Below, piece after piece: positions 6,524 through 15,227 of a stretch of DNA of 64,000 nucleotides. Numbering within the stretch: position 1 is the first letter of the stretch; every line of letters starts with the position of its first letter. The position numbers were made by a program, and so were the translations under genes. This stretch comes from Burkholderiaceae bacterium (GTDB lineage: Bacteria > Pseudomonadota > Gammaproteobacteria > Burkholderiales > Burkholderiaceae_C). The notes beneath the pieces were generated by a model. It made no database searches and was not told where the DNA came from. It saw nothing but the letters and a program-made list of their open reading frames with translations. Location: NCBI GenBank assembly GCA_017992055.1, contig JAGOPK010000003.1, positions 1-64,000 of the forward strand, read 5' to 3'.

Positions 6524-7383
6524 ACCCGGCCCCTCCCGAGCGTCCGCTCATGCCCCACCACTCTGAACCGGCCCAGGCCGCCCGCCCGCTGCCCGAGGCG
6601 GCCTACCGCGTGCTGACCCCGCTCACGGTCGAGGCCGGCGAGCTGACCCGCGGCCCCTGGGACCCGCGCCACCAGCATGCCGGTCCGCCGATCGCCATGG
6701 TCTGCCGGGCCATCGAGGCGGCGGCCCGCAGCCAGGGGCTGGAGCACATCGGCCGGCTCACCGCCAACCTGCTGCGGCCACTGCCCATCGGCCCGCTGGA
6801 GATCGAGGTCACGACCGACTATGCCGGCCGCAATGCGGCGCACTTTGCCGCGCGGGTCAGCGCCGAGGGCAAGGAGCTGGCGCGCTTCACGGCCCTGGCC
6901 CAGCGCGAGGGCGAGCTGGCGCTGCCCGAGTCGCTGGACGGCCATCCGCTGCCGATGGCGCCCCGGTCGCCGGCCGACAGCCTGCCCACGCGCATGCCCT
7001 TTGGCAACGTGCAGATCGGCTATGCCGACCTGATCGAGAACCGCCTGGCCAGCGGGCGCATGTTCCAGGGCCGCTCGGCGGTGTGGTTCCGGCTGCAGCG
7101 GCCGCTGGTCGCCGGCGAGCAGCCCAGCGGCTACCAGCGTGTGGCGGTGGCCGCCGATTCCGGCAACGGCATCTCGGCGGTGCTGGACATCCGCCGCTAT
7201 GTGTTCGTCAATGCCGACCTCACGATCAACCTGCTGCGCCAGCCGCGTGGCGAGTGGATCTGCATCGACGCGCGCACCCTGCTGCATGCCAACGGCTGCG
7301 GCCTGGCCGAGTCGCAGATCTTCGACGAGGCCGGCCTGATCGGCCGGGCCACGCAAAGCCTGGCCGTGCGCGCACGCGATTGA
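6520..7383 (+). CDS. TesB-like acyl-CoA thioesterase family protein
   Basis: A 287-residue double-hotdog protein. The pattern RGPWDPRHQHAGPPIAMVCRAIE near residues 38-60 and the second-half segment LTINLLRQPRGEWICIDART are typical of the TesB-like (4HBT_3) thioesterases that hydrolyse acyl-CoA to the free acid. The ATG at 6520 overlaps the stop of the hydratase gene by four bases. An in-frame upstream extension from 6415 runs inside that gene and is rejected. The physical coupling to a dienoate hydratase suggests both act on the same aromatic- or ring-derived acid. The gene converges on etfA with 43 bases between the stops. Confidence 0.8.
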   Translation: MNPAPPERPLMPHHSEPAQAARPLPEAAYRVLTPLTVEAGELTRGPWDPRHQHAGPPIAMVCRAIEAAARSQGLEHIGRLTANLLRPLPIGPLEIEVTTDYAGRNAAHFAARVSAEGKELARFTALAQREGELALPESLDGHPLPMAPRSPADSLPTRMPFGNVQIGYADLIENRLASGRMFQGRSAVWFRLQRPLVAGEQPSGYQRVAVAADSGNGISAVLDIRRYVFVNADLTINLLRQPRGEWICIDARTLLHANGCGLAESQIFDEAGLIGRATQSLAVRARD

Positions 7384-7426
7384 CGATTGAGCGATGGAGG
7401 GTCGAGCGGTCGCGGCGGCCCGGCCC

Positions 7427-8395
7427 TCAGCCGGCGGCCCGCGCGGCCAGGCCGGCCTGCAGCGCCGGCAGCACCTCGAACAGGTCGGCCACCAGGCCGT
7501 AGTCGGCGAACTGGAAGATCGGCGCGTCGGCATCCCGGTTCACCGCGACGATGACCTTGGAGTCCTTCATGCCGGCCCAGTGCTGCACCGCGCCCGAGAT
7601 GCCCAGCGCCAGGTACAGCTCCGGCGCCACCGACTTGCCGGTCTGCCCCACCTGGCGGTCGGACGGCGCAAAGCCCGCATCGACCGCGGCGCGCGAGGCG
7701 CCCAGTGCCGCCCCCAGCGCCTGCGCCAGCGGCTGCAGCCGCGCATAGCCCTCGGCCGAGCCGGTGCCGCGGCCGCCGGAGACGACGACGCGGGCGCCGA
7801 TCAGCTGCACCTCGCCGTCGGATGCCGGGCGGCTGCGCGCCTCCAGGCGCGCCGTGGCCCGGTCGTCCCCGGCCGGCATCTGCACCGGCTGCAGCCGGGC
7901 CGACGGCGTGGCGCCGGGCGGCGGCAGCGCCGGCGCGGCAAAGGCGCTGCCGCGCACGCTGAAGACCTTGACCGCATCCAGCAGGCGCAGCCTGAACAGC
8001 GCCGAGCCGGCATGCACCGGCCGCAGCACGCAGTGCTCGTCGACCAGGGCCACCACGTCGGACACGGCCATCACGTCCAGCAGCGCCGCGGTGCGTGGCA
8101 GCAGCGCGCGCGCCCAGGCGCCGGCGGTGGCCAGCAGATGGCTGTGGCCGGCCTCGCGCACGCGCTGGGCCAGCCAGGGCGCCAGCCGCTCGGGCCGCAC
8201 ATCGGCGGCCAGCACCAGCACCAGCGCCACGCCGGGCAGGGCGGCCAGCGCCGGGGCGGCCTCGGCGGCGCTGGCGCCGCAGGCCAGCAGCGTTGCGCTG
8301 CCACCCGGGTCCAGGCCCTGCAGCGCGGCCAGCGCGGCCAGTGCCGCCGGGGCCGGGCGGCCGTCCTCGCAGGCGATCACGATCAGCGGGTTCAT
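7427..8395 (-). CDS. etfA: Electron transfer flavoprotein alpha subunit
   Basis: A 322-residue subunit that binds FAD and passes electrons from acyl-CoA and other flavin dehydrogenases to ETF-quinone oxidoreductase. The C-terminal FAD domain is clear: GGRG at 207-210, [11 protein letters not shown] at 248-258, [13 protein letters not shown] at 264-276 and NRDADAPIF at 286-294. The ATG at 8395 is preceded by GGAGA. It lies 11 bases after etfB, forming a two-gene unit at the end of the tcuA-prpF operon. Three acyl-CoA dehydrogenase genes lie 18-25 kb away in the same window, and the neighbouring TcuA-like flavoprotein is another possible donor. Confidence 0.95.
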   Translation of the reverse strand: MNPLIVIACEDGRPAPAALAALAALQGLDPGGSATLLACGASAAEAAPALAALPGVALVLVLAADVRPERLAPWLAQRVREAGHSHLLATAGAWARALLPRTAALLDVMAVSDVVALVDEHCVLRPVHAGSALFRLRLLDAVKVFSVRGSAFAAPALPPPGATPSARLQPVQMPAGDDRATARLEARSRPASDGEVQLIGARVVVSGGRGTGSAEGYARLQPLAQALGAALGASRAAVDAGFAPSDRQVGQTGKSVAPELYLALGISGAVQHWAGMKDSKVIVAVNRDADAPIFQFADYGLVADLFEVLPALQAGLAARAAG

Positions 8396-8406
8396 GCGGA
8401 TCTCCT

Positions 8407-9165
8407 TCACAGCACCCGTGCCTCGTCGCGCAGCGCGGCGAGCAGGGCCTCGACATCGGGCAGCAGGCGGCCCGCGGCGCGCCGCGACGGTGCGCTGGCG
8501 GCCTGCAGCTGCAGGCGCGCCGCCTCGGTGGCCAGGCCCAGGTCGGCGGCGGCCACGATGTCCAGCGGCTTCTTCTTCGCCTTCATCACCGCCGGCAGCG
8601 AGGCATAACGCGGCTCGTTGAGCCGCAGGTCGGCCGACACCAGGGCCGGCAGCGGCAGCCACAGCGTCTCGCTGCCCAGGTCCAGCTCGCAGGCCACGCG
8701 CAGCGCGCCGTCCAGCACCTCGATCTTCGAGGCCTGCAGGGCCTGCGGCCAGTCCAGCAGGGCGGCGAGCATGGCCGGCGTCTGGCCCAGGTCGTGGTCG
8801 GTGGACTGCTTGCCCATCAGCACCAGGTCCGGCGCCTCGCGGCGCACCACGGCGGCCAGCAGCCGGGCCGCGGCCAGGGGTTCGGCGTCCGCCGCCAGCT
8901 CGACCAGCAGGCCGCGGTCGGCCCCCATGGCCAGGGCCGAGCGCAGCACGTCGCGTGCCGCCGCCGGACCGATGCTGACGGCCACCACCTCGCCGGCATG
9001 GCCGGCCTCGCGCAGCCGCACGGCCTCTTCCACGGCCACCTCGTCAAAGGGGTTCAGCGCCGTCTTCAGCCCGTCGAGCTGCATGCCCAGGCCGTCGGCG
9101 CGCACCTGGACGTTGACGTTGGGGTCGATCACGCGCTTGGCGCAGACCAGGATCTTCAGGGGCAC
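8407..9165 (-). CDS. etfB: Electron transfer flavoprotein beta subunit
   Basis: A 252-residue partner of EtfA that binds AMP and completes the ETF heterodimer. Recognisable segments are KILVCAKRVIDPN at the start, ALNPFDEVAVEEAVRL, the helix region GKQSTDHDLGQTPAMLA, and LRLNEPRYASLPAVMKAKKK. The recognition loop that contacts donor dehydrogenases should lie near the last of these. I choose the GTG at 9165 because GGAG sits seven bases upstream; a TTG at 9171 is too close to that site. The gene follows the PrpF-like gene by 15 bases and precedes etfA by 11, so all are probably one transcript from the tcuA promoter. Confidence 0.95.
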   Translation of the reverse strand: MPLKILVCAKRVIDPNVNVQVRADGLGMQLDGLKTALNPFDEVAVEEAVRLREAGHAGEVVAVSIGPAAARDVLRSALAMGADRGLLVELAADAEPLAAARLLAAVVRREAPDLVLMGKQSTDHDLGQTPAMLAALLDWPQALQASKIEVLDGALRVACELDLGSETLWLPLPALVSADLRLNEPRYASLPAVMKAKKKPLDIVAAADLGLATEAARLQLQAASAPSRRAAGRLLPDVEALLAALRDEARVL

Positions 9166-9180
9166 GGTCAATCTCCGGCT

Positions 9181-10329
9181 TCAGGATTCGCAGCCAGGGT
9201 CGCGGTACAGCACCTCGCCCTGGAACAGTCGGCGCGTGGTGCGCCACACGCTGGCATGGCGCACCTGGGCCGTGGCGGGATCGGGCTCGGCATCGACGAC
9301 GACCACGCCCGAGGCATGGCCGATGCGGATCGGTCCGGTCCGGCTGCCGGCCAGGGCCGCCGGCAGGCTGCCGGCGGTGCGGCAGGCCACGGCGGCGCAC
9401 AGCGCCGCGGTGATGGGCACGGCGCGGTGGGCATTGCCGCTGGACAGCATGCGCAGCGCGATGTCGGCATCGGCCGCCCCCAGGGCCTGGCCGCTGCGGC
9501 TGCGCCAGGGCCGCACCGGCGCCACCATGCCGATCAGCGGCACGGCGCGGCTGGCGGCGGCCGCTGCCTCGTCGGCCGCCAGGCCCATGGCCAGCGCGGC
9601 CTGGCGGCGCAGCTGCTCCAGCCGGGCCATCAGCGCGGCATCGGATTCGATGCGCTCGGCCGTCTCGCTGCCGTCCAGGCCCAGCGCCTCGGCCGCCACG
9701 AACACGCAGGGATTGCCGGCATCCACCAGGCTGGCCGCCACCCGGCTGCCGTCGTGCAGGCGCAGCTCGGTGAGGGCCGCGCCCGCCGGCAGCAGGCGGC
9801 CGGTGCGCCCGCCGGCCAGGTCGCGGAACTCCAGCCGCACCGGCGCGCCCTGGCCGGCCACGCCGTCGATGGCCAGGTCGCCGTCGACCACCGAGCGGCC
9901 GTCCTGCACCGCGAAGCGGGCATGGATCAGCCGGCCGGTGTTGGTGTTGTGGATGCGCACCGTGACCTCGCCGTCGCGCGGCGCCGCCACGATGCCCTCG
10001 TCGACCGCAAACGGGCCGATGGCCGCCGACATATTGCCGCAGTTGCCGCCGTAGTCGACGCTGGCGGTGTCGATGCCGATCTGCGCGAAGGTGTAGTCCA
10101 CATCGGCCTCGGCATGGGTCGGCGGGCCGATCACGCACACCTTGGACAGCGACGAGGTGCCGCCGCCCATGCCGTCGAGCTGGCGGCCGTTGGCATCGGG
10201 GCTGCCCATCGCGGCCAGGAACAGCGGCGCCCAGTCCTCGCGCGCGGCCGGCAGATGCCAGCGGTGGAACAGCAGGGCCTTGGAGGTCCCGCCGCGCGCG
10301 AACACGGCATGCAGCTTGCGCAGCGGCAT
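9181..10329 (-). CDS. prpF: PrpF-family isomerase/tautomerase
   Basis: A 382-residue protein of the PrpF/GalD/methylitaconate isomerase group, which has a diaminopimelate-epimerase-like fold and shifts double bonds or cis/trans geometry in unsaturated tricarboxylates and dicarboxylates. Visible family marks are FARGGTSKALLF (about 10-21), GGGTSSLSKVCVI (about 55-67), DYGGNCGNMSAAIGPFAV with the catalytic-type Cys, and LSSGNAHRAVPIT near 300. It starts ten bases after the TcuA-like gene and precedes etfB by 15. No acnD or prpC is present, so a role in the methylcitrate cycle is unlikely. Isomerising aconitate, methylaconitate or an itaconate-type acid made or used by its neighbours fits better, but this is inference. 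Confidence 0.88.
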   Translation of the reverse strand: MPLRKLHAVFARGGTSKALLFHRWHLPAAREDWAPLFLAAMGSPDANGRQLDGMGGGTSSLSKVCVIGPPTHAEADVDYTFAQIGIDTASVDYGGNCGNMSAAIGPFAVDEGIVAAPRDGEVTVRIHNTNTGRLIHARFAVQDGRSVVDGDLAIDGVAGQGAPVRLEFRDLAGGRTGRLLPAGAALTELRLHDGSRVAASLVDAGNPCVFVAAEALGLDGSETAERIESDAALMARLEQLRRQAALAMGLAADEAAAAASRAVPLIGMVAPVRPWRSRSGQALGAADADIALRMLSSGNAHRAVPITAALCAAVACRTAGSLPAALAGSRTGPIRIGHASGVVVVDAEPDPATAQVRHASVWRTTRRLFQGEVLYRDPGCES

Positions 10330-10339
10330 GGCGGCGCCT

Positions 10340-11851
10340 TCAGGCCGCGGTGCCGCGGGCGAAGCCGGCCGCGCTGGCGCCGGCCTGGCGGCCGAACACC
10401 GAGCCCGACATCAGCCCGGCGCCGCCCAGGTAGTTGCCATAGAAGATGCCGCCCACCAGCTCGCCGGCCGCATACAGGCCGGGGATGCGCTCGCCCGCCG
10501 TGTCCAGCACCGCGGTGCCGGTGTCGATGCGCAGGCCGCCGAAGGTGAAGGTGATGCCGCAGGTGACGACGAAGCCGGTGTACGGCGCCTGGTCGATGGG
10601 CAGGGCCCAGTTCGACTTGGGCGGCGTGATGCCCTCGGTGCGCACGCCGTCGAGCACCGAGGGGTTGTACTTGCCGTCCTGGCAGGCGGCGTTGAAGTCG
10701 CTCACCGTGCGTGCCAGGCCCTGCGGATCGATGTCCAGGCCGGCGGCCAGCTCCTCCAGCGTGTCGGCGCTGAACTTGGTGACCTGCTTGATGCGGTATT
10801 CGTCGCGCACCATGGCGATGGTCTTGGCATCGAAGATCTGCACCGCGGTGCGGCGCGGCTGCTTCATCACCTCGCGGCCGTACTTGGCATAGGTGTGGTT
10901 GCGGTAGTCGGCGCCTTCGTCGATGAAGCGCTCGCCCCGCAGGTTGACGACGATGCCGATCGGATAGGAGTGCTTCTGGAAGTTGTCCAGCACCACGCGG
11001 TCGCCGAAGGGCGGGGCGCTGATGTCCCATTGCACGGCATGGCAGGTGCTCCAGCCGCCGAAGGGCTGGGCGCCGATGTCCAGCGCCGCGCGGATGCCGC
11101 CGCCGGTGTTGTGGCGTGTGCCGCGCACCCGGCACAGCTCCCAGCCCGGGCCCAGGTAGCGCGTGCGCATCTCGGGGTTGGCCTCGAAGCCGCCGCAGGC
11201 CAGCACCACGGCGCGGCCGCACAGCTCGGCATAGCCATCCGGTCCCTTGACGCGCACGCCGGTGACGGCGCCGCTGCGGTCCTGCAGCAGCTCGCGCATC
11301 TCGGTGCCATAGCGGATCTCGATGTCCAGCTTCTCGGCGCGCTGGATCAGCGACTCCACCAGGCCGAAGCCGCCGCCGACGGCCTCGATGTTGACGCCGC
11401 CGTAGAAGTGGTGCTTGCCGTCGACCTTGTACGACTGGCGGCCGAACATCGGGATGAAGCGCACGCCGTGCGAGCGCATCCAGACCACGGTCTCGCGCGA
11501 GCGGCCGACCAGCATCTCGGCCAGGTCCTCGTCGCTCTCGCCCTCGGTGACCCGCATCAGGTCGTCCAGGTACTGCTGGCGGGCCAGCTTGGGGATGACG
11601 ATCTGCTCGACCTCGGCCGGCGACAGATCGGTCAGCACGTCACGGCGCAGGTCGTCGATGCCGTCGTGCACGAAGCGGAAGCCGCCGGCGGTGAACAGCG
11701 AGTTGCCGCCGCGCTCCGCCTGCGGCGCCTTCTCCAGCACCAGCACCCGCGCGCCGTTCTCGCGCGCCGAGATCGCCGCGCACAGCGCGGCATTGCCGGC
11801 GCCCACCACGATCACGTCGTATTCCTTGCTGCATTCCTTGCCATTGGCCAT
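10340..11851 (-). CDS. tcuA: FAD-dependent tricarballylate dehydrogenase-like flavoprotein
   Basis: A 503-residue member of the fumarate reductase/succinate dehydrogenase flavoprotein superfamily. The FAD-binding GAGNAA lies at 18-23 and ERGGNSLFTAGG around 50-60, with the terminal LVGGIFYGNYLGGAGLMSG. It is closest in plan to TcuA, which oxidises tricarballylate to cis-aconitate. In Salmonella TcuA needs TcuB, an Fe-S/haem protein, to reoxidise its FAD. No tcuB is here; etfBA lie two genes downstream and could serve instead (inference). The ATG at 11851 has GGAG eight bases upstream. Related flavoproteins oxidise other diacids or steroids, so the substrate is not proven. Confidence 0.82.
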   Translation of the reverse strand: MANGKECSKEYDVIVVGAGNAALCAAISARENGARVLVLEKAPQAERGGNSLFTAGGFRFVHDGIDDLRRDVLTDLSPAEVEQIVIPKLARQQYLDDLMRVTEGESDEDLAEMLVGRSRETVVWMRSHGVRFIPMFGRQSYKVDGKHHFYGGVNIEAVGGGFGLVESLIQRAEKLDIEIRYGTEMRELLQDRSGAVTGVRVKGPDGYAELCGRAVVLACGGFEANPEMRTRYLGPGWELCRVRGTRHNTGGGIRAALDIGAQPFGGWSTCHAVQWDISAPPFGDRVVLDNFQKHSYPIGIVVNLRGERFIDEGADYRNHTYAKYGREVMKQPRRTAVQIFDAKTIAMVRDEYRIKQVTKFSADTLEELAAGLDIDPQGLARTVSDFNAACQDGKYNPSVLDGVRTEGITPPKSNWALPIDQAPYTGFVVTCGITFTFGGLRIDTGTAVLDTAGERIPGLYAAGELVGGIFYGNYLGGAGLMSGSVFGRQAGASAAGFARGTAA

Positions 11852-11909
11852 TCGCTCTGCTCCAGGGTTGTCCAAGCCTGGAAGGCAGTGTTGGCGCAAT
11901 GGCCCGCCG

Positions 11910-11923
11910 CAACAATTGCGTTG
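11910..11923. promoter_or_regulatory. Candidate operator upstream of the tcuA-prpF-etfBA unit
   Basis: In the 118-base gap between the GntR gene and tcuA lies CAACAATTGCGTTG, an imperfect inverted repeat with CAAC/GTTG ends around AATT. It is placed where the GntR regulator encoded immediately upstream could act on the tcuA promoter. The match is short and no consensus for this regulator is known to me. Confidence 0.3.
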
Positions 11924-11969
11924 TGGGCATGCAGTTATTGGCCGGCCCGATGAACGCGGCCGCGCCGGC

Positions 11970-12674
11970 TCAGCGGGCTGCGGCCAGCAGCTTCTGCATG
12001 CGCACCTTCTGCGCGTTGCGGATGTGCGCGCGCAGCGCCCGCTCGGCGCCGTCGGCGTCGCGCTGGCGTATGGCCTCGACCACCTCGCGGTGCTCGCGCA
12101 GCGTCTCGGCGCCGCGCCGCGGATCGCCCAGCGTCGAGCTGCTGCCCAGCAGCGACAGCGCATCGTGCAGCACGGTCACCATGTTCAGCAGGTAGCGGTT
12201 GTGGCTGCAGTGGTAGAGCGTCTCGTGGAAGCGCCGGTTGCAGGCCGTCAGCGCCGCCTCGTCGCCCACCGCGGCGGCGTACTGCTGGCACAGGTCGTCG
12301 AGGATGGACAGCTCGACCTCGGAGGCATGCTGGGCCGCCAGCCGCGCCGCCGTGCCCTCCAGCACCTCGCGCATGTAGTACAGCTCGGTGACCATGTTGT
12401 AGTCCAGCTCGGCCACCGCCACGCCACGCACCGGGTCGTTGACCACCAGGCCTTCGGCGCTGAGCCGGCCCAGGGCCTCGCGGATCGGCGTGCGGCTCAG
12501 GCCGATCTGCTCGGCCAGCTCCACCTCGCGCAGGCGGTCGCCGGGCTTCAACCGGCCGTCGGTGATGGCGGCGCGGATGTGCCGGTAGGCGACCTCGCCG
12601 CGGGGCAGGTCGGCATCGGCATCGGCCGCGGGTTCGGCTGCACTGGCCTTGCTGGCATTGCGTGAGGTCGCCAT
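11970..12674 (-). CDS. GntR-family regulator (FadR/FCD subgroup)
   Basis: A 234-residue DNA-binding regulator. An N-terminal winged helix-turn-helix (about 30-90) contains the GntR hallmark LAEQIGLSRTPIREALGRL. An all-helical FCD ligand-binding domain follows (about 95-225) with the usual metal-ligand histidines (NRRFHETLYH, REHREVVEAI). FCD regulators typically sense small carboxylates and repress adjacent catabolic genes. The ATG at 12674 is taken; a GTG at 12692 would add six residues. It sits between the amidohydrolase gene (39 bases) and tcuA (118 bases) on the same strand, so it probably controls tcuA-prpF-etfBA and perhaps itself. Confidence 0.9.
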   Translation of the reverse strand: MATSRNASKASAAEPAADADADLPRGEVAYRHIRAAITDGRLKPGDRLREVELAEQIGLSRTPIREALGRLSAEGLVVNDPVRGVAVAELDYNMVTELYYMREVLEGTAARLAAQHASEVELSILDDLCQQYAAAVGDEAALTACNRRFHETLYHCSHNRYLLNMVTVLHDALSLLGSSSTLGDPRRGAETLREHREVVEAIRQRDADGAERALRAHIRNAQKVRMQKLLAAAR

Positions 12675-12713
12675 GCGCCGATTATCGAGCACGGCCCTGG
12701 CCCGTCCGCGGCC

Positions 12714-13754
12714 TCAGAGCCGGTAGACCCGGCTGGCCGTGCCGTGGAACAGCAGCGCCCGCTCGTGCTCGCTGGCCGCGGCGGCCAGGCGCTTGAAGGC
12801 ATTCCAGACCACGCCGTAGCCGGCCGCGCCGCGGTCGACCGGGAAGTTGCTCTCGAACAGGCAGCGCTCGGCGCCGAAGGTCTCGATCACCGGCTCGATC
12901 AGCGGCCGCCAGGCCTGCGCCAGCTGCTGCGACGACGGCGGCCGGGGCTGCGCCGCGAAGTCGTAGCCGAACACCGCGGTGCCCAGGCCGCCGAGCTTGA
13001 CCACCACGTTCGGGCAGCGCGCCAGGCGCTGCATCTGCGGCCACCACTCGGCCAGCGCCGCGTCGCGCCGCCCGCGGTAGGGGCCGACGCCGAGCACGCC
13101 GGCCACATGGTCGAGCACCAGCACGGTGTCCGGAAAGGCCTGGGCCAGCGCGATCACCTCGTCGAGCTGCGGGTGGTAGATCCAGGCGTCGAAGCTCAGG
13201 CCGTGGCGGCGCAGGCAGGCATAGCCGCGCCGGAACGCCGCATCGCCATACAGGCCCGGCATCGGCCGCGCCAGCACGCCATGGCGGAACTGCGCATGCC
13301 AGGCGCCGCTGTTGCGGATGCCGCGCAGCCGGCCGCGCCCGGCCTGCACCTGGGCCGCCAGCACCGCGTCCACCGCCTCGCCCAGGCGCAGGTCGGCATG
13401 GCCGACGATGGCCGCGGCCACGCGCGGCGCGCCGGGCCGCGCTGCCGCGGCTTCGGCCAGCGCGACCACGGCCTCGGTCTCGCTCAGCGCGCGCAGCTCG
13501 GGCGGGCCGGTGTCGCGCTGCCGCCAGCCGCACTGCACATACACCGTGGCCTGCACCGCATGGCCGCTGGCCGTGTCCTGCAGCAGGTCGTCCAGGCCGT
13601 AGCCGCCCCAGTGCTCGGAGAAGTGGTGGTGGGCATCGACGATGGGCAGCTGCGGCAGCAGCGCCGGCTCCACGCTGGCCGCCAGCCAGGCCGGGTCGGG
13701 CTGCACATGGGCGACGACGGGCAGCTCGGCATCGCCGTGCGGAGGGTGTGGCAT
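12714..13754 (-). CDS. Amidohydrolase-2 family metal-dependent hydrolase/decarboxylase
   Basis: A 346-residue TIM-barrel protein. The first metal-binding motif is IVDAHHHF (about 38-45); a later LVLDHVAG holds another His, and FESNFPVDRG near the C-terminus supplies the last Asp. The group includes 2-pyrone-4,6-dicarboxylate lactonase (LigI), L-fuconolactonase-like enzymes and aromatic-acid decarboxylases. Its ATG at 13754 overlaps the livF stop (ATGA), so it is translated together with the ABC transporter. That suggests it acts on the imported compound or the first intermediate. A lactone or dicarboxylate substrate is plausible given PrpF-like and TcuA-like enzymes downstream, but unproven. 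Confidence 0.85.
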   Translation of the reverse strand: MPHPPHGDAELPVVAHVQPDPAWLAASVEPALLPQLPIVDAHHHFSEHWGGYGLDDLLQDTASGHAVQATVYVQCGWRQRDTGPPELRALSETEAVVALAEAAAARPGAPRVAAAIVGHADLRLGEAVDAVLAAQVQAGRGRLRGIRNSGAWHAQFRHGVLARPMPGLYGDAAFRRGYACLRRHGLSFDAWIYHPQLDEVIALAQAFPDTVLVLDHVAGVLGVGPYRGRRDAALAEWWPQMQRLARCPNVVVKLGGLGTAVFGYDFAAQPRPPSSQQLAQAWRPLIEPVIETFGAERCLFESNFPVDRGAAGYGVVWNAFKRLAAAASEHERALLFHGTASRVYRL

Positions 13755-14461
13755 CAGATCCCCAGATAGGCCTTGCGCACGAAGGGATGGTCCAGCAGCT
13801 CGGCGCCGCGGCCCTGCACGACGATCTGGCCGCGCTCCAGCGCATAGGCGCGGTGGGCCAGGCGCAGCGCAAGGCGGGCGTTCTGCTCCACCAGCAGCAC
13901 CGACATGCCACGCTGGTGCAGGCGCAGCACGGCCTCGGCGATCTCGGCCACCACCTTGGGCGCGATGCCCAGCGAGGGCTCGTCGAGCATCAGCAGCTGC
14001 GGCTGGGCCATCAGCGCGCGGCCGATGGCCACCATCTGCTGCTCGCCGCCGGACAGCGATCCGGCCAGCTGCTCGCGGCGCTCGTGCACGCGCGGGAACA
14101 GCGCATAGATCTCGTCCAGCGTGCGCTGGCGCGCCGTGGCATCGCCGACGGTGTGGGCGCCGGTCAGCAGGTTGTCGCGCACGCTCATGCGCGCAAACAG
14201 CCGCCGGCCTTCGGGCGACAGCGCGATGCCGCGGCGCACGCGCTGGTCGGCCGGCAGGGCCTGCACCGCCTGGCCGCGCCAGCGGATGCTGCCCTCGGCC
14301 GGCAGCGTTCCGGCCAGGGCCTTCAGCGTGGTGCTCTTGCCGGCGCCGTTGGAGCCGATCAGGGCCACGATCTCGCGCTCGCCGATCTCGAAGCTGGCGC
14401 CATGCACGGCCTGCAGCGCACCGTAGCGCACGTGCAGGTCCTCGACTTCAAGCATGGGCAT
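13754..14461 (-). CDS. livF: Branched-chain-type ABC transporter ATPase (LivF)
   Basis: A 235-residue ATPase of the hydrophobic amino-acid/carboxylate uptake (HAAT) family. Walker A GSNGAGKST is at about 36-44, the signature LSGGEQQMVAIGRAL at about 134-148, and Walker B LLMLDEPSLG follows. It pairs with LivG to drive LivHM. The ATG at 14461 (a second at 14455) overlaps the end of livG by 14 bases. Transporters of this family carry amino acids, amides, urea, aromatic acids and dicarboxylates; here the surrounding catabolic genes argue for a carboxylate rather than leucine. Confidence 0.92.
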   Translation of the reverse strand: MPMLEVEDLHVRYGALQAVHGASFEIGEREIVALIGSNGAGKSTTLKALAGTLPAEGSIRWRGQAVQALPADQRVRRGIALSPEGRRLFARMSVRDNLLTGAHTVGDATARQRTLDEIYALFPRVHERREQLAGSLSGGEQQMVAIGRALMAQPQLLMLDEPSLGIAPKVVAEIAEAVLRLHQRGMSVLLVEQNARLALRLAHRAYALERGQIVVQGRGAELLDHPFVRKAYLGI

Positions 14462-15227
14462 GGTCGGGGGCCCCCAGGTAGGCTTCGATCACCGCGGCAT
14501 CGTCGCGCACCTGCTGCGGCGTGCCCTCGGCGATCTTCTCGCCATGCACCAGCACCACGATGCGGTCGCAGACCTCCATCACCACCGCCATGTGGTGCTC
14601 CACCAGCAGCAGGGTCAGGCCCTGCTCGTCGCGCAGCCGGCGCAGCAGCCGCGTCAGCGCATGGCATTCCTCGTGGTTCAGGCCGGCGGCGGGCTCGTCC
14701 AGCAGCAGCATGGCCGGCCGCGTGGCCAGCGCGATGGCGATGCCCAGCTTCTTCTGCAGGCCATAGGCCAGGGCGCCGGCCGGCGTGTCGCGCCAGTCCT
14801 GCAGGCCGACGATGTCCAGCACGCGGTCGACCTCGGCCCGGGCCTGGTCGGCCTGCAGCAGGCGCTGGCGCCGGCCCATCAGGCGCTGCGTGGCGCTGCC
14901 CGCCAGCCGCGCCAGCAGCGCATGCTCGATGTTGCGCGCCACGCTGTCGCCGGCAAAGGTGGTGGTGGACTGGAAGGTGCGCGTCAGGCCCGCGGCGACC
15001 ACCGCGCTGGGCGCGGCGCCGGTGAGGTCCCGTCCGGCAAACAGCACCCGTCCTTCGCTGGGCGGCAGGGCGCCGCTGATCAGGTTGAAGGCGGTGGTCT
15101 TGCCGGCGCCGTTGGGGCCGATCAGGCCGACGATCTGGCCGGCCGCGACCTCGAAGTCCAGGCCCCTGACCGCGGCCAGGCCGCCGAAGCGCTTGCCCAG
15201 TCCGCGGACCGTCAGCAAGGCCGTCAT
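14448..15227 (-). CDS. livG: Branched-chain-type ABC transporter ATPase (LivG)
   Basis: A 259-residue ATPase with Walker A GPNGAGKTT (about 37-45), the family-typical TRTFQSTTTFAGDSVARNIE segment, a somewhat weak signature region (LAYGLQKKLGIAIALA instead of LSGGQQ) and Walker B MLLLDEPAAGLNHEE. The C-terminal extension HGEKIAEGTPQQVRDDAAVIEAYLG is standard for LivG. The ATG at 15227 overlaps the livM stop by ATGA. A giant frame extending to 16919 is an out-of-register reading through livM and livH and is rejected. Confidence 0.92.
   Translation of the reverse strand: MTALLTVRGLGKRFGGLAAVRGLDFEVAAGQIVGLIGPNGAGKTTAFNLISGALPPSEGRVLFAGRDLTGAAPSAVVAAGLTRTFQSTTTFAGDSVARNIEHALLARLAGSATQRLMGRRQRLLQADQARAEVDRVLDIVGLQDWRDTPAGALAYGLQKKLGIAIALATRPAMLLLDEPAAGLNHEECHALTRLLRRLRDEQGLTLLLVEHHMAVVMEVCDRIVVLVHGEKIAEGTPQQVRDDAAVIEAYLGAPDHAHA

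Noticed and set aside
7384-7426. GAGGG/CCCTC inverted repeat between the convergent thioesterase and etfA genes as a terminator
   Set aside because: The arms are short, the spacing is long and there is no T-run in either direction.
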